NCBI GenBank assembly: GCA_937905825.1 | Contig: CALCXM010000152.1 | Span: 1-64,000 of the forward strand | Direction of reading: 5' to 3' | DNA length: 64,000 bases | Source of the DNA: an uncultured bacterium | GTDB lineage: Bacteria > Planctomycetota > UBA1135 > GCA-002686595 | Part shown: positions 52,950 through 62,268 of the stretch, piece by piece | Numbering within the stretch: the stretch's first letter is position 1 | How the letters are laid out: every line of letters begins with the position of its first letter | Notes under the pieces: model-generated | Database searches by the model: none | The model's input: the letters and a program-made list of their open reading frames with translations, nothing else | Told to the model about the DNA's origin: nothing | Translations under genes and position numbers: made by a program

Positions 52950-53708
52950 CTAGAGGTCCCGCTCCTTGCGAATTCGCGCCCAGGCCTCGTTGCCCGCCGT
53001 CAGCTTCTTTTTGGCGAACTCCATGAACTCATCCGGCATGCCCTTCGACTGCAAAACGTCCGGGTGGTATTCGCGCACGATGCGACGGTGAGCAGCGCGA
53101 ATGTCAGAGTCCGTCGCCGCTTTGGTCACACCCAACACTTCGTAGGGGTCGACCGCGGCCCGACCGCCCATCGCGCCAAAGTTTGCGAGGCAAGATTGGT
53201 AGTCCGATTCCCCGAGGCCCATTGCACGGCCAACGCTGCGAATCAAGGCCTCTTCCTCCGCATGCAGCACCCCATCCGCGTGGGCGACGTTCAACAGGAT
53301 CGTCAAGATGTCGCGCAAGCGATCCGGTTGGTGACGCATCAACTGGCCCAGTTGGGTCGCGTAGTCCTCTGCAGGCGTGTCGTTGTCGCGGGCCTCGTTG
53401 AAGACCCGGGCCGCGCCCTGACGTTCGGCCACGGACATCCCCATGCTGTCCCTCAAGAAGCAGTCGAAGGCCTGCACTTCGTCCGTGGTGACGCGCCCGT
53501 CCGCCTTGGCCACCTTGGCGGCCAAGCTCGTCAAGGTCACGGCAAAGATCGCCTGGGCTGTGGCCTGGTCGGTTGGCATGGACCCCAGAGCTGCTTGCCC
53601 CGCCACATCCCCAACCCGTGAGCCGAAGACCATGCCCAGCAGTGCGCCGATCGGACCGCCCATGGCGAGACCGATCGATCCTCCAAAGATCGCTCCAAAA
53701 ATACCCAT
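52950..53708 (-). CDS. DjlA-like co-chaperone: TerB domain plus J domain
   Basis: 252 aa. A Gly-rich hydrophobic N-terminus (about 1-42) may associate with membrane. A TerB-like helical domain follows (about 55-175; KVAKADGRVTTDEV and VAHADGVLHAEEEALIRSV are its paired acidic signatures). The C-terminal 65 residues are a J domain with the HPD motif (REYHPD) and DPYEVLGVTKAATDSD, so it should stimulate a DnaK-type chaperone. No hsp70 gene is adjacent. Confidence 0.9.
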   Translation of the reverse strand: MGIFGAIFGGSIGLAMGGPIGALLGMVFGSRVGDVAGQAALGSMPTDQATAQAIFAVTLTSLAAKVAKADGRVTTDEVQAFDCFLRDSMGMSVAERQGAARVFNEARDNDTPAEDYATQLGQLMRHQPDRLRDILTILLNVAHADGVLHAEEEALIRSVGRAMGLGESDYQSCLANFGAMGGRAAVDPYEVLGVTKAATDSDIRAAHRRIVREYHPDVLQSKGMPDEFMEFAKKKLTAGNEAWARIRKERDL

Positions 53709-54058
53709 GGGCGCAGTCTAGACGAAGGGCGCGTTGACATGAGAGACCCGCAGACCTGAATCCGAGAGTGGAGCCCCAGGAAAGTCAACAGGGACAGCAA
53801 CAGGGTGTACAGGGGAGCGTGGACCACGCACGCCTTTGTGCCCCCCCTGAGGCAGCTGAGCCGTCGGGAATTCGCGAGGCCAAATCAAACTCTCGAAGCG
53901 GATCAGTCCAAGACCATGGCGGGGAATTGAACAAGGATCCTTTGCTCGTGAGCATCGGTCGCCTGGCAGACCTGCTGCGCAGTCGGCCCCCACCCAACCA
54001 TCACCTATGCACTTCTTCGCGTAGGATGGAGCTTTCCTTTCATCGCCCAGGAACACCC
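53709..54058. other. Divergent intergenic region, no gene recognised
   Basis: 350 bp between the DjlA-like gene and a VCBS-protein gene. A TTGACA hexamer lies at 53734 on the plus strand, but I see no -10 at 17 bp. The frame of the downstream gene is open from 53768, without a signal-peptide-like start. Confidence 0.4.
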
Positions 54059-55837
54059 ATGAACGTGCTCGGTCTCCAATCTCTGCTGCCCTGCCTGCGA
54101 ACCCCACGGTTGCTCGTCGCCTGTTTGCTTTGCTCCCCACAGGGTTTGGGGCAAGCAGCCAGCCACCATGTGCTGAACTTCGAACGCATCCAGCTATCGG
54201 ACATCTACTATGCCGAAGGAGCCGGATTTGGCGATGTGAATGGGGATGGCCAACTGGACCTCGTGTACGGCCCCCATTGGTACGCCGGACCCAAGTTCAA
54301 GAAGAGGGTTGAGCTGTACCCGGCAAAGCCCCAGCCCATGTCCTTCTACGCGGACAACTTCTTCACCTGGCTGCACGACTTCGATGGGGATGGCGACGCG
54401 GATGTTCTCGTGGTTGGACTGCCCGGAACTCCGGCGTTCCTGTTCGAGAATCCGGGCCACGAACACTTGGACAAGCACTGGATGAAGCACCAAGTCTTCG
54501 ACGCGGTCGCCAACGAATCCCCGCAGTTCCTCGACTTGGATGGGGATGCACAGCCGGAGTTGGTTTGTACGTCGGGTGGGCGCTTTGGTTACTTGGAATA
54601 CGACGCAGGTGCGCCCTTCGCCCCCTGGAATTTCCGCGTGCTTTCGGACCAGGCCACCCACGTGCGCTTTGGCCATGGTCTAGGAGTCGGGGACATCGAT
54701 GGGGATGGCCGCCAAGACGTGCTCTACCCGGGCGGCTGGTTTCAACAACCCAGCGACGCCGGCACGGGCCAGTGGGTCCATCACGCCGCAGCGTTCACCA
54801 GCTCCTACGGGGGCGCCGATATGTTTGCCTACGACGTGGACGGAGACGGCGACCAAGACGTGCTCGCGACGGTGGCGGCCCACGACTTTGGTGTCGCTTG
54901 GTACGAGCAGACGCAAGTGGATGGCCAGCTTGTCTTCCTCGAACACTTGATCATCGGATCCCAGCCACACCAAAGCCCCTACGGCCTGGTCTTCAGCGAA
55001 CCGCACGCTCTGGGCCTGGTGGACATGGACGGCGACGGCTTGAAGGACCTCGTCACGGGCAAGACTTACTACTCGCACCATGAGAAGAGCCCCATGTGGG
55101 ATGCGGGCGCAGTGGTCTATTGGTTTCGTCTCACGCGAACCGAACAGGGCGTGAACTGGATTCCGTTTCTCGCCAATGGGGAAACGGGCATCGGCCGACA
55201 GCTCTCGATTGTGGATGCGAATGGCGACGGCCTACCAGACATTCTCGTGGGCGGCATGCTCGGGGGAAACGTCCTGATTCAGAAACGCTCCGCGGTCAGC
55301 AAGTCGGTCTGGGAAGCTGCCTGCCCCAAGCCCTATGCGCTGGATCAACAGCGCAAGGACCGCGGTGCAGCGGAAGAGCTTGACCAAACAACGGGCCGTG
55401 TACCGGGGGCCATTGAAGGGGAGTCCATGACCGTAGTGAGCATCAGTGCTGGCCAGGTTTCGACCCAAGCGATGGGAGCCTTCCCGGGGGATCGATGGAG
55501 CGGCGACCAACAGCTCTTCTGGCGCGGCGCCAGCCCGGGAGCGCGCTTGGAATTGGAGTTCACCATGAAGGGCCAAGGGTCCTACGAGGTGGAGGCGAGC
55601 TTCACGGTGGCCGGGGATTATGGGATCGTTCAAGTCTTGCTGAATGGCAGCCCACTCGGCGAGCCTATCGACCTGTTTCACTCCCCGGGAGTCACCACCA
55701 GTGGAACTCTCAAGCTCGGACGCCGTGCCCTCGAAGCGGGCCCCCAGCGCTTGACCTTGGAGTCCGTTGGAATCAACCCGGCTGCAAAGAAGGCCTACAT
55801 GGTCGGATTCGACTACCTGCGACTAGTCCACCTATAG
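54059..55837 (+). CDS. Exported VCBS/FG-GAP-repeat protein
   Basis: 592 aa from ATG 54059, giving a signal peptide that ends near GLGQA. Six calcium-loop repeats are evident (FGDVNGDGQLD, HDFDGDGDAD, VGDIDGDGRQD, YDVDGDGDQD, VDMDGDGLKD, VDANGDGLPD), which make a beta-propeller over residues 40-410. The last 170 residues form a beta-sandwich, carbohydrate-binding-like in style (ARLELEFTMKGQGSYEVEAS; QRLTLESVG). Probably a surface or periplasmic ligand-binding protein; no catalytic motif. Confidence 0.85.
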   Translation: MNVLGLQSLLPCLRTPRLLVACLLCSPQGLGQAASHHVLNFERIQLSDIYYAEGAGFGDVNGDGQLDLVYGPHWYAGPKFKKRVELYPAKPQPMSFYADNFFTWLHDFDGDGDADVLVVGLPGTPAFLFENPGHEHLDKHWMKHQVFDAVANESPQFLDLDGDAQPELVCTSGGRFGYLEYDAGAPFAPWNFRVLSDQATHVRFGHGLGVGDIDGDGRQDVLYPGGWFQQPSDAGTGQWVHHAAAFTSSYGGADMFAYDVDGDGDQDVLATVAAHDFGVAWYEQTQVDGQLVFLEHLIIGSQPHQSPYGLVFSEPHALGLVDMDGDGLKDLVTGKTYYSHHEKSPMWDAGAVVYWFRLTRTEQGVNWIPFLANGETGIGRQLSIVDANGDGLPDILVGGMLGGNVLIQKRSAVSKSVWEAACPKPYALDQQRKDRGAAEELDQTTGRVPGAIEGESMTVVSISAGQVSTQAMGAFPGDRWSGDQQLFWRGASPGARLELEFTMKGQGSYEVEASFTVAGDYGIVQVLLNGSPLGEPIDLFHSPGVTTSGTLKLGRRALEAGPQRLTLESVGINPAAKKAYMVGFDYLRLVHL

Positions 55838-55861
55838 GGCCCGGGGAATCCTTAGGGCCTC

Positions 55862-55880
55862 GCGGGGACTTCTCCCCCGC
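55862..55880 (+). terminator. GC hairpin after the VCBS gene
   Basis: GCGGGG (55862-55867) and CCCCGC (55875-55880) with a 7-nt loop, 24 nt after the stop and between convergent genes. No T-run. Confidence 0.35.
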
Positions 55881-55935
55881 AGCGAACTCCTTGGGTAGCT
55901 GTCGCGGTGCTCTTCGATGGATGATTGCCGATCGC

Positions 55936-58455
55936 TCATTGCCAGGTGACCGCCACGGCGTTGGAGAAGTTGAATCCGCCGCCGCAACTGTCGGAAGGGT
56001 CGCGGTACCACCACTGGTAGAACAGCGTCGCTCCTGGAATTGCGTGGTGATGGGCCCCGAACTGATTCGGCCCATAGGCAGCCGCGCCCGCGCTGTCCGC
56101 GACCATCGCCTGCCAACGCTTTTGACTCTGGGAGCACAAGAGACCATTGCCGATCGCCAGACCGCCGGCCGCGAATTGCAAGTTGCCCTGAAGCAAGAGC
56201 CCCGGGGAGCCGGGCGCGGAGGCCTCAATCGTGAAGTTCAAACTATCCGCGGTGCTGAAGGCTTGTCCGCCCGAGTGCAAGACAGCGCCGTTGGAGAAGG
56301 AGTTGGGGCAACCCGCTCCCATGGCGCCAGGGGTTCCACAGGGGCAGCTCCCACCTGTTCCGTCACCAAAACAGAAGGGCACTTGGGGGGAAGGGCCATC
56401 AAGATTGAACAAGTACGCCGCACCCGCCCCGGGGGCCGAGCTGTCTCCCTGGTCCCCATTGAAGTCCGTGGCTGAACTGTTTTCCCCGGGAGACCCAACG
56501 ATCAAGGTGTCTCCTTGCAGATCAACGGAATGGCCGAAGGCCGTGAACGCAGCTGCGTTGGAGGCTTTCACAAAGGACTTGAACACCCAGGAGCCAGCTT
56601 CCTTTTCGAAGACATACGCAGCCCCGGAGTTTTGAGCAAGATCGTTGGCCATCTCTCCATCGATGCCTGTGGCGTTGCTGTCCTCCTCAAAGACACCGAC
56701 CACGAGCTTGTCTCCATCGATCGCAAGCGCGTCACCGAAATGATCTCGAATTCCGGGGACCGGTGGCTTGAGGTAGGTGGTTTGCACCCAGGTCGTTCCA
56801 TCAAACTCGAAGACGTAGGCGGACCCTGCACTCGGGACGCTGTTGTCGAACTGGTCCCCAGCGGGGCCCGTTGCATTGCTGTCCTCGTAAGTCGCGCCCA
56901 CCACGATCGCCCCACCTGAGTAGTCCAAGCCACAGGCGAAACGGTCCCCCTGTTCTGTGTTGGATCCCTTGAGGTAGGCAGTTTGAGCCCAAGTCCCCGC
57001 GCTGCGACTGAAGACGTAGGCCGCGCCAGCGCTGGGGGCACTGTTGTCGGTCTGGTCGCCGTTCACTCCGCGCGCTGCGCTCGCTTCCATGTTGGCTCCA
57101 ATCACTAGCGTGTCTCCGTGCAAGGCCATGCACCAGCCGAAGTGATCTCCCGAGTCCATTTGGGCGGGCTTCAAGTAGGCCTCTTGACTCCAACTTGTTC
57201 CGGTCCGATTGAAGACGTAAACGGCTCCCGCATCGAGCAACGAGTTGTCCGCTTGGTTTCCATTGACGCCCGTGCCGTTGCTTTGCTCAAAGTAGGCAGC
57301 CACCGCCACGCTGTCTCCCGATGCGGATACGTCCCAACCTAAGTTGTCCATCGACCCCGTGTTGGAAGCCTTCAAGTAGGCCTGTTGCGTCCACACGTTG
57401 GCTTCGCGCACGAAAACGTAGGCGGCTCCTGAACCGAAGGCGGCGTTGTCCATTTCGTTCCCGTTGATGCCGCTTGACGCGCTACCTTCCATCAACGCGC
57501 CGACGACGATGGTGTCGCCGGAGATCGCCACGCTGTGGCCAAAGTTGTCGCCGGCCTCGGCGTTGGATGCTTTCAGGTACGCTTGCTGCCTCCAAGCGCC
57601 TGCAATTCGAATGAACACATAGGCCGCACCGGCATTGGGCGCAGCGTTGTCCAACTCCTGGCCGTTGACCGTCGTCGAAGAGCTATCCTCCAAGGGAGCT
57701 CCCATCACCATCGTGTTCCCCGAGATCGCGACGTCGAAACCAAAATAGTCCCCGGAGTCGGTGTTCGAAGCCTTGATGTAGAGTTGTTGAGCGACGGGAT
57801 CGATGGTGATCGGGTAGATCGCGTCGCTCTCGTCCACGACAAGCTTCAGTGCATCCCCGTCGGCTTGGAAGCAGGCGGGCAGTTCCTTGCCAAGCGCATC
57901 GAATGCGTAAAGCCCGTGGTAGTCCACGGCCCCCGAACCAGTCGCGCTGAGGAAGGTGATGTCGGTTCCGCTTGCGGAGATGTGCGCATCCCATTGCCCG
58001 CGCACCCTAAGACTGAGCACAAGCGGCCCCTCTTCGTCGTTGCCTTGTGGTCGAGCTTGCAGGCGGTATCCGTGCTCTAGGCCGCGCGCATCATTGATGT
58101 ACCACTCTTGCAAGCCGCCGCCCCACTCATAGGTCAGCTCGCCGCCGTCGGCAGAGACGCCAACGGGTTCTGACACGGGCGTAGATCGGTTCTCGAATCC
58201 GTAACTCTCGAGCTGCAGGCCCCACACCCAAGCCTTGGAAGCCGGACGGGCCTGGAATGCGCGGCCATCGAATTCAATGTTCCAATTCTGCCCAGGGTTG
58301 TGGGCCGACCAGCCGCTTGACTCGGGGCGTACCTGGTAGACTGCCGCTTGACACTCAACAGGTGGCGGATCGGGCAGCTCCCTTTCAGCAGTGGCCAAGG
58401 TCGAAAGTAGGGTTCCACAGAAAACGAGCAGGACGGGCGAGTGGATGCGATGCAT
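55936..58455 (-). CDS. Exported seven-bladed FG-GAP propeller protein with C-terminal WYRDP domain
   Basis: 839 aa from ATG 58455 (signal peptide MHRIHSPVLLVFCGTLLSTL). An N-terminal beta domain (about 25-220) is followed by seven FG-GAP units of about 66 residues, each with a YLKASN-like start, a GDTIVVGA core and an AAYVF end, forming a seven-bladed propeller. A Cys-rich linker (SCPCGTPGAMGAGCPN) leads to a final domain of about 110 residues ending FYQWWYRDPSDSCGGG and FNFSNAVAVTW, also present at the end of the 49199-51211 protein. Likely a surface-exposed or cell-wall-associated protein. Confidence 0.87.
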   Translation of the reverse strand: MHRIHSPVLLVFCGTLLSTLATAERELPDPPPVECQAAVYQVRPESSGWSAHNPGQNWNIEFDGRAFQARPASKAWVWGLQLESYGFENRSTPVSEPVGVSADGGELTYEWGGGLQEWYINDARGLEHGYRLQARPQGNDEEGPLVLSLRVRGQWDAHISASGTDITFLSATGSGAVDYHGLYAFDALGKELPACFQADGDALKLVVDESDAIYPITIDPVAQQLYIKASNTDSGDYFGFDVAISGNTMVMGAPLEDSSSTTVNGQELDNAAPNAGAAYVFIRIAGAWRQQAYLKASNAEAGDNFGHSVAISGDTIVVGALMEGSASSGINGNEMDNAAFGSGAAYVFVREANVWTQQAYLKASNTGSMDNLGWDVSASGDSVAVAAYFEQSNGTGVNGNQADNSLLDAGAVYVFNRTGTSWSQEAYLKPAQMDSGDHFGWCMALHGDTLVIGANMEASAARGVNGDQTDNSAPSAGAAYVFSRSAGTWAQTAYLKGSNTEQGDRFACGLDYSGGAIVVGATYEDSNATGPAGDQFDNSVPSAGSAYVFEFDGTTWVQTTYLKPPVPGIRDHFGDALAIDGDKLVVGVFEEDSNATGIDGEMANDLAQNSGAAYVFEKEAGSWVFKSFVKASNAAAFTAFGHSVDLQGDTLIVGSPGENSSATDFNGDQGDSSAPGAGAAYLFNLDGPSPQVPFCFGDGTGGSCPCGTPGAMGAGCPNSFSNGAVLHSGGQAFSTADSLNFTIEASAPGSPGLLLQGNLQFAAGGLAIGNGLLCSQSQKRWQAMVADSAGAAAYGPNQFGAHHHAIPGATLFYQWWYRDPSDSCGGGFNFSNAVAVTWQ
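56399..57789 (-). repeat. Seven tandem FG-GAP coding repeats
   Basis: Seven units of about 198 bp in tandem inside the gene, visible by the recurrence of codons for KASN, GDTIVVGA, DNSAPxAG and AYVF. The units have diverged at DNA level, so this is an old protein-repeat array rather than a recent duplication. Confidence 0.8.
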
Positions 58456-58956
58456 GAATTCTCCTTCGTCGGGTCCTTGCAGCGAGTCGCAGCTGGAGAG
58501 CGAGTCTCCGTCCCGGGCGCGTGCATGAACTGGCGATTGATTGACGTGGCGATGACGCTTGGCTGGCTCCCCAGCTACCCAGCATTGCGTCTTGTACCGG
58601 GATCGGGGCTTTGACGAGAGGAGCTGGCCTGTCGCCTGCGAATGCCCCCCCAGACATCCCAGAGTTGCCGCCCCAGAGAATCCCGTTTCAGGAATTGAGG
58701 AAAACAATCCACCCAGTCGCGAGACCCCTGGTGATCGACACTCCGCCCCCCCGTGGTGTCCTCTCTGGCAGCGATTGGGGGAGCATGATTCTTGCGGCAG
58801 AAGAATTGGAGGAATGAATTCTGCCTCTTCATGGGGGTCACGTACTCCACTCCTCAGGCGCCCTCAATCTGCTGCCTGCGGACCCCACTTGTCACTTTGG
58901 CCAGCCCCGCAACCTGGGCGTCGGCCACCAACCCGCACCCGCCACAACGGACATAA
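58456..58956. other. Divergent intergenic region, no gene recognised
   Basis: 501 bp between two exported-protein genes. Short frames on both strands have no family features. An inverted repeat GGCAGAA/TTCTGCC (58796-58802 and 58819-58825) may be an operator or hairpin. Promoters for both flanking genes must lie here but are not recognisable. Confidence 0.45.
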
Positions 58957-60324
58957 ATGCCTGCTCAACCTCTCCTGCTCAGAATCGCTGGCTTGGCTTT
59001 GCTTTCCCTTTGGGGCTCGCCAGTTCCGGCGCACAGTCAAGAGTCGACGATCGAGTCCCATTGGGGGCAGTGGCGCGGCCCATTGGGAACGGGGGAAGCT
59101 CCGCAATCTGTTCCGGTCACGACTTGGTCCGAGCAGCAGAACGTGCGCTGGAAAGCGCCCCTGCCCGGGCTCTCACACTCCTCACCCATCGTCTGGGGAG
59201 ATCGCGTGTTCGTCACCACAACGGTACCCGTCGGCCCCATCCGTGAGCGCGTTCCAGATGATGCGCCCGGTGCACACAACAACGCGCCGGTTACCCGCGA
59301 GCAAGAGTTCGTCGTCATGGCTTTGTCGCGCGAAACGGGCGAAGTGCTTTGGAGCAAGCCAGTGCATCGACAACTGCCCCATGCGGGCGCCCACGACTCG
59401 AGCTCCATCTCTCCCGCATCACCTGTCACCGATGGGGAGCTCGTCTTCGCTTCGTTTGGTTCCTATGGCATCTACGCTTTGAGCCTCGACGGGGAATTGG
59501 TTTGGCAAGTGGATCTAGGAGATATGCAAATCAAGCACGGCCACGGCGAAGGCAGTTCGCCGGTCTTGTACGGGGACATCCTGGCCGTGAACTGGGACCA
59601 CGAAGGAGAATCATTCGTCGTCGCCCTCGATCGCGGAACCGGAAAGGAACGCTGGCGTGCAGCCCGTGAAGAAGTGACTTCGTGGTCCTCTCCGATCGTG
59701 ATCGAATCGGAAGGCAAGGCCCAGCTGATCATTCCGGGGACCGAACGGGTGCGGTCCTACGAACTCAGGACAGGCAAACTACTTTGGCAGTGTGGCGGCC
59801 TCTCGCACAACATCGTGGCAACGCCCGTGTTTGGAGATGGGTTGCTGTTCGTGTGCAGCAGCTATGAAAAACGCGCGATGTTCGCCATCCGGGTGGCAGG
59901 CGCAAGCGGGGACATCACGGGAACGGACCACGTTGTTTGGTCCAGGCGTCATCGCACGCCGTACGTCCCCTCGCCACTCTTGTACGGTGGAGCGCTGTAC
60001 TTCCTGAACCACTACCAAGGGGTGCTATCGCGCGTGCGCGCTGCGGATGGCGAAGAGGCCTTGGGTCCCTTTCGCATCGACGGCTTGTCCGACATCTACG
60101 CGTCGCCGGTGGCTGCGGCGGGACACGTTTACATCACGGATCTCGAAGGCATGACGGTAGTCCTGCGCCATACGACAACGCAGCCGGAGGTGGTCGCTCT
60201 GAACCAGATCAATGACAAGGTCAGCGCTTCCATGGCGATCGCCGGGGATGAGATCTTCCTGCGCGGTGAGCGATTTTTGTACTGCATCGCCCAAACGGCC
60301 CCGAAAACGCCGCCGCTGAAGTAG
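58957..60324 (+). CDS. Exported PQQ-like beta-propeller protein
   Basis: 455 aa. A signal peptide ends near HSQ. The mature protein is a beta-propeller of the PQQ/BamB type: repeated blades with GQWRGP at the start, then ETGEVLWSKPV, DGELVWQVDLGD, GTGKERWRAAREE and RTGKLLWQCGG, each the Trp-docking segment of a blade. Catalytic Asp/Glu residues of PQQ dehydrogenases are not obvious, so a scaffold or assembly role is as likely as an enzyme. Planctomycetes encode many of these. Confidence 0.87.
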   Translation: MPAQPLLLRIAGLALLSLWGSPVPAHSQESTIESHWGQWRGPLGTGEAPQSVPVTTWSEQQNVRWKAPLPGLSHSSPIVWGDRVFVTTTVPVGPIRERVPDDAPGAHNNAPVTREQEFVVMALSRETGEVLWSKPVHRQLPHAGAHDSSSISPASPVTDGELVFASFGSYGIYALSLDGELVWQVDLGDMQIKHGHGEGSSPVLYGDILAVNWDHEGESFVVALDRGTGKERWRAAREEVTSWSSPIVIESEGKAQLIIPGTERVRSYELRTGKLLWQCGGLSHNIVATPVFGDGLLFVCSSYEKRAMFAIRVAGASGDITGTDHVVWSRRHRTPYVPSPLLYGGALYFLNHYQGVLSRVRAADGEEALGPFRIDGLSDIYASPVAAAGHVYITDLEGMTVVLRHTTTQPEVVALNQINDKVSASMAIAGDEIFLRGERFLYCIAQTAPKTPPLK

Positions 60325-60444
60325 CCCCGGGCTCGAGGCTGGGATTTCGATAAATTCGGCGGCGCTTCCCGCTTTGATCGCCCGCCGCTTCTGGGGGGTT
60401 CATGCTCTAATCGAGCCCCCCCACTTCCCCCAGGTATTCTCAGC

Positions 60445-61962
60445 ATGCAATTCTCCGCCCTTAGCTGTCGGCTTTCTATCGGCCTGACCCTGATCGCAAC
60501 CACCTTCCTGGCCCCTTCGGCCCAGGCCCAAGTCGACTACTCGGCGAACGGCTGGCCTTGGATCGCCACGACGAACAGCGGCCCGGACGCGGCGGTGCCA
60601 GGTTGGTACTACAACCTGGGCATCACGGGCATGCGCATCGAACTCGTCGCCAACGCGCCCAAGGAAATGGTCGTGCGTTATGTGTTCCCAGGCTCTCCAG
60701 CACACGGTCTCGTGCAAGTGGGCGATCACCTGATCGGCGCCGGCGGCATGAACTTCGTCCAGGACCACCAGGATGGTTACGGTCCCGCGGTCTTTGGCGC
60801 CCAGGGGCCGGTGAGCGAATTTGCGGCAGCCCTCGAAACGGCTCAATCCTCTGCTGGGAACGGCAACCTGCAGGTGCGCATTTCGAACGGCTCGGGCTCG
60901 AGCAACATCCTGTTGAATGTGGGCCAGACGTACGGGGCCTTCTCCAATAGCTTCCCCGAGAACTGCCCGAAGTCGCGACGCATCCTGGCGGAGCTGCTCG
61001 ACTACCTCGTCCAAGAACAATCGGCGAACGGATCCTGGGGCAACCCAGTCAACGATCTCTACGCTAGCTTGGCGTTGCTCGGCAGCAGCAAGCCAACGCA
61101 TCGAGCCGCGGCCAAGCAATGCGCTCAGAACCTGGCCAACACCACCGCTGGATCCAGCAGCGACTGGCTAGTCAACTGGCGCTACATGACCGCGGGCATC
61201 GTGCTGTCCGAGTACTACTTGCAAACGAGCGAAGCTTGGGTCCTGCCCGAACTGACGGAGGTTCGGGATTTCCTGCTCGCTTCCCAATACGTGAGCCACA
61301 GCCAAGTGGATCCCAACGCAGCGATCAGCCACCCGGGAACCTTCCCCAATGATCCCTTGGACTCCTTCGGAGGTTGGGGTCACAACCCGGGGTTCGAAGG
61401 TTATGGACCCATTTGCATGTTGACCGGAGAAGGCGCACTCGTCTTCGCCTTGATGCAGCGCTGCGGCCTCAGCATCGACCAGCAACGTCACGAGTGGGCC
61501 TACGAGTTCCTCGCCCGAGGCACGGGCACCAACGGCTACCTTTGGTACAAGGACGAAGTCGCCTCGAACAGCAACTGGGCCGACCACGGACGGACTGGAG
61601 CTTCCGCAGTGGCAAACTGGCTGAGTCCCTACCCCGAAAGCCGCTACCGGCGGCGCGCCCTCAGCCACATCGGCGTCATCGGCGCCCACCCGCAGAGTTT
61701 CCCGGATACGCACGGATCCCCGATCCTGGGCATGGGCTTCGCGGCCATGGCAGCCAACTTTGAACCGATCGATTTCCGCTCCTTGATGGACTCCAATCGC
61801 TGGTGGTTCGCCCTGGCTCAGTGCACAGACGGCAGCTTTTACTACCAGCCCAATCGCGACAACGCGGGCTATGGGGCAGACTCGCGCATCAGCGCAAGTG
61901 CGGTCACCGCGTTCATGTTCAGCATTCCACGCAAAGCCCTAGTGGTCACTGGCAAGCCCTGA
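60445..61962 (+). CDS. Exported protein with PDZ-like domain and alpha-toroid (DUF6288-like)
   Basis: 505 aa. A signal peptide ends near AQAQ. Residues about 55-155 look like a PDZ domain (VVRYVFPGSPAHGLVQVGDHLIGAGG). The remainder is helical in pairs with QEQSANGSWG and a WWFALAQCTDGSFYYQPNRD segment, as in terpene-cyclase/prenyltransferase-type alpha/alpha toroids; DUF6288 proteins combine these two parts. No DDXD-type catalytic motif is seen. Function unknown. A GC hairpin (about 60393-60425) lies in the short leader. Confidence 0.8.
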   Translation: MQFSALSCRLSIGLTLIATTFLAPSAQAQVDYSANGWPWIATTNSGPDAAVPGWYYNLGITGMRIELVANAPKEMVVRYVFPGSPAHGLVQVGDHLIGAGGMNFVQDHQDGYGPAVFGAQGPVSEFAAALETAQSSAGNGNLQVRISNGSGSSNILLNVGQTYGAFSNSFPENCPKSRRILAELLDYLVQEQSANGSWGNPVNDLYASLALLGSSKPTHRAAAKQCAQNLANTTAGSSSDWLVNWRYMTAGIVLSEYYLQTSEAWVLPELTEVRDFLLASQYVSHSQVDPNAAISHPGTFPNDPLDSFGGWGHNPGFEGYGPICMLTGEGALVFALMQRCGLSIDQQRHEWAYEFLARGTGTNGYLWYKDEVASNSNWADHGRTGASAVANWLSPYPESRYRRRALSHIGVIGAHPQSFPDTHGSPILGMGFAAMAANFEPIDFRSLMDSNRWWFALAQCTDGSFYYQPNRDNAGYGADSRISASAVTAFMFSIPRKALVVTGKP

Positions 61963-61999
61963 GGTTGGAGGCGCGGAGATCCAACCCATCTGCGTTTTT
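61963..61999 (+). terminator. Rho-independent terminator; start of a 306-bp gap
   Basis: GGTTGGA (61963-61969) and TCCAACC (61980-61986) form a 7-bp stem immediately after the stop codon, followed within 8 nt by TTTTT, and again by TTTTTT further on. The rest of the gap to 62268 is AT-richer and holds no recognisable gene. Confidence 0.6.
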
Positions 62000-62268
62000 G
62001 CAACTATTTTTTCGCCAACTATTCTTTTTCGCGATGGAGGTTTTCCCACGGTAGCTTTGGCAAACCCTGGAAAAGCACACGCGCGAGACAGTCAATCCCA
62101 AGTCTCTTTCAATAGGTGGCGTTTCGAAGGGCAGCCCTGCCGGCGTGATTAGAAACACGCGGGCTCTGCCTCACAACCGATCCTCAGGCGGGAGCGCGGT
62201 TGAGATTCGCCTCTCCCAATGCTAGTTTCCGCCTCAATCCGGGCTCCAAACTAGCGAACCCACCATCG

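Noticed and set aside
53734..53739. TTGACA as a -35 box for the VCBS gene
   Set aside because: No -10 hexamer at 16-18 bp spacing.
56399..57789. Tandem DNA repeat or CRISPR-like array
   Set aside because: The periodicity (about 198 bp) is that of protein FG-GAP repeats in one open frame, with divergent DNA.
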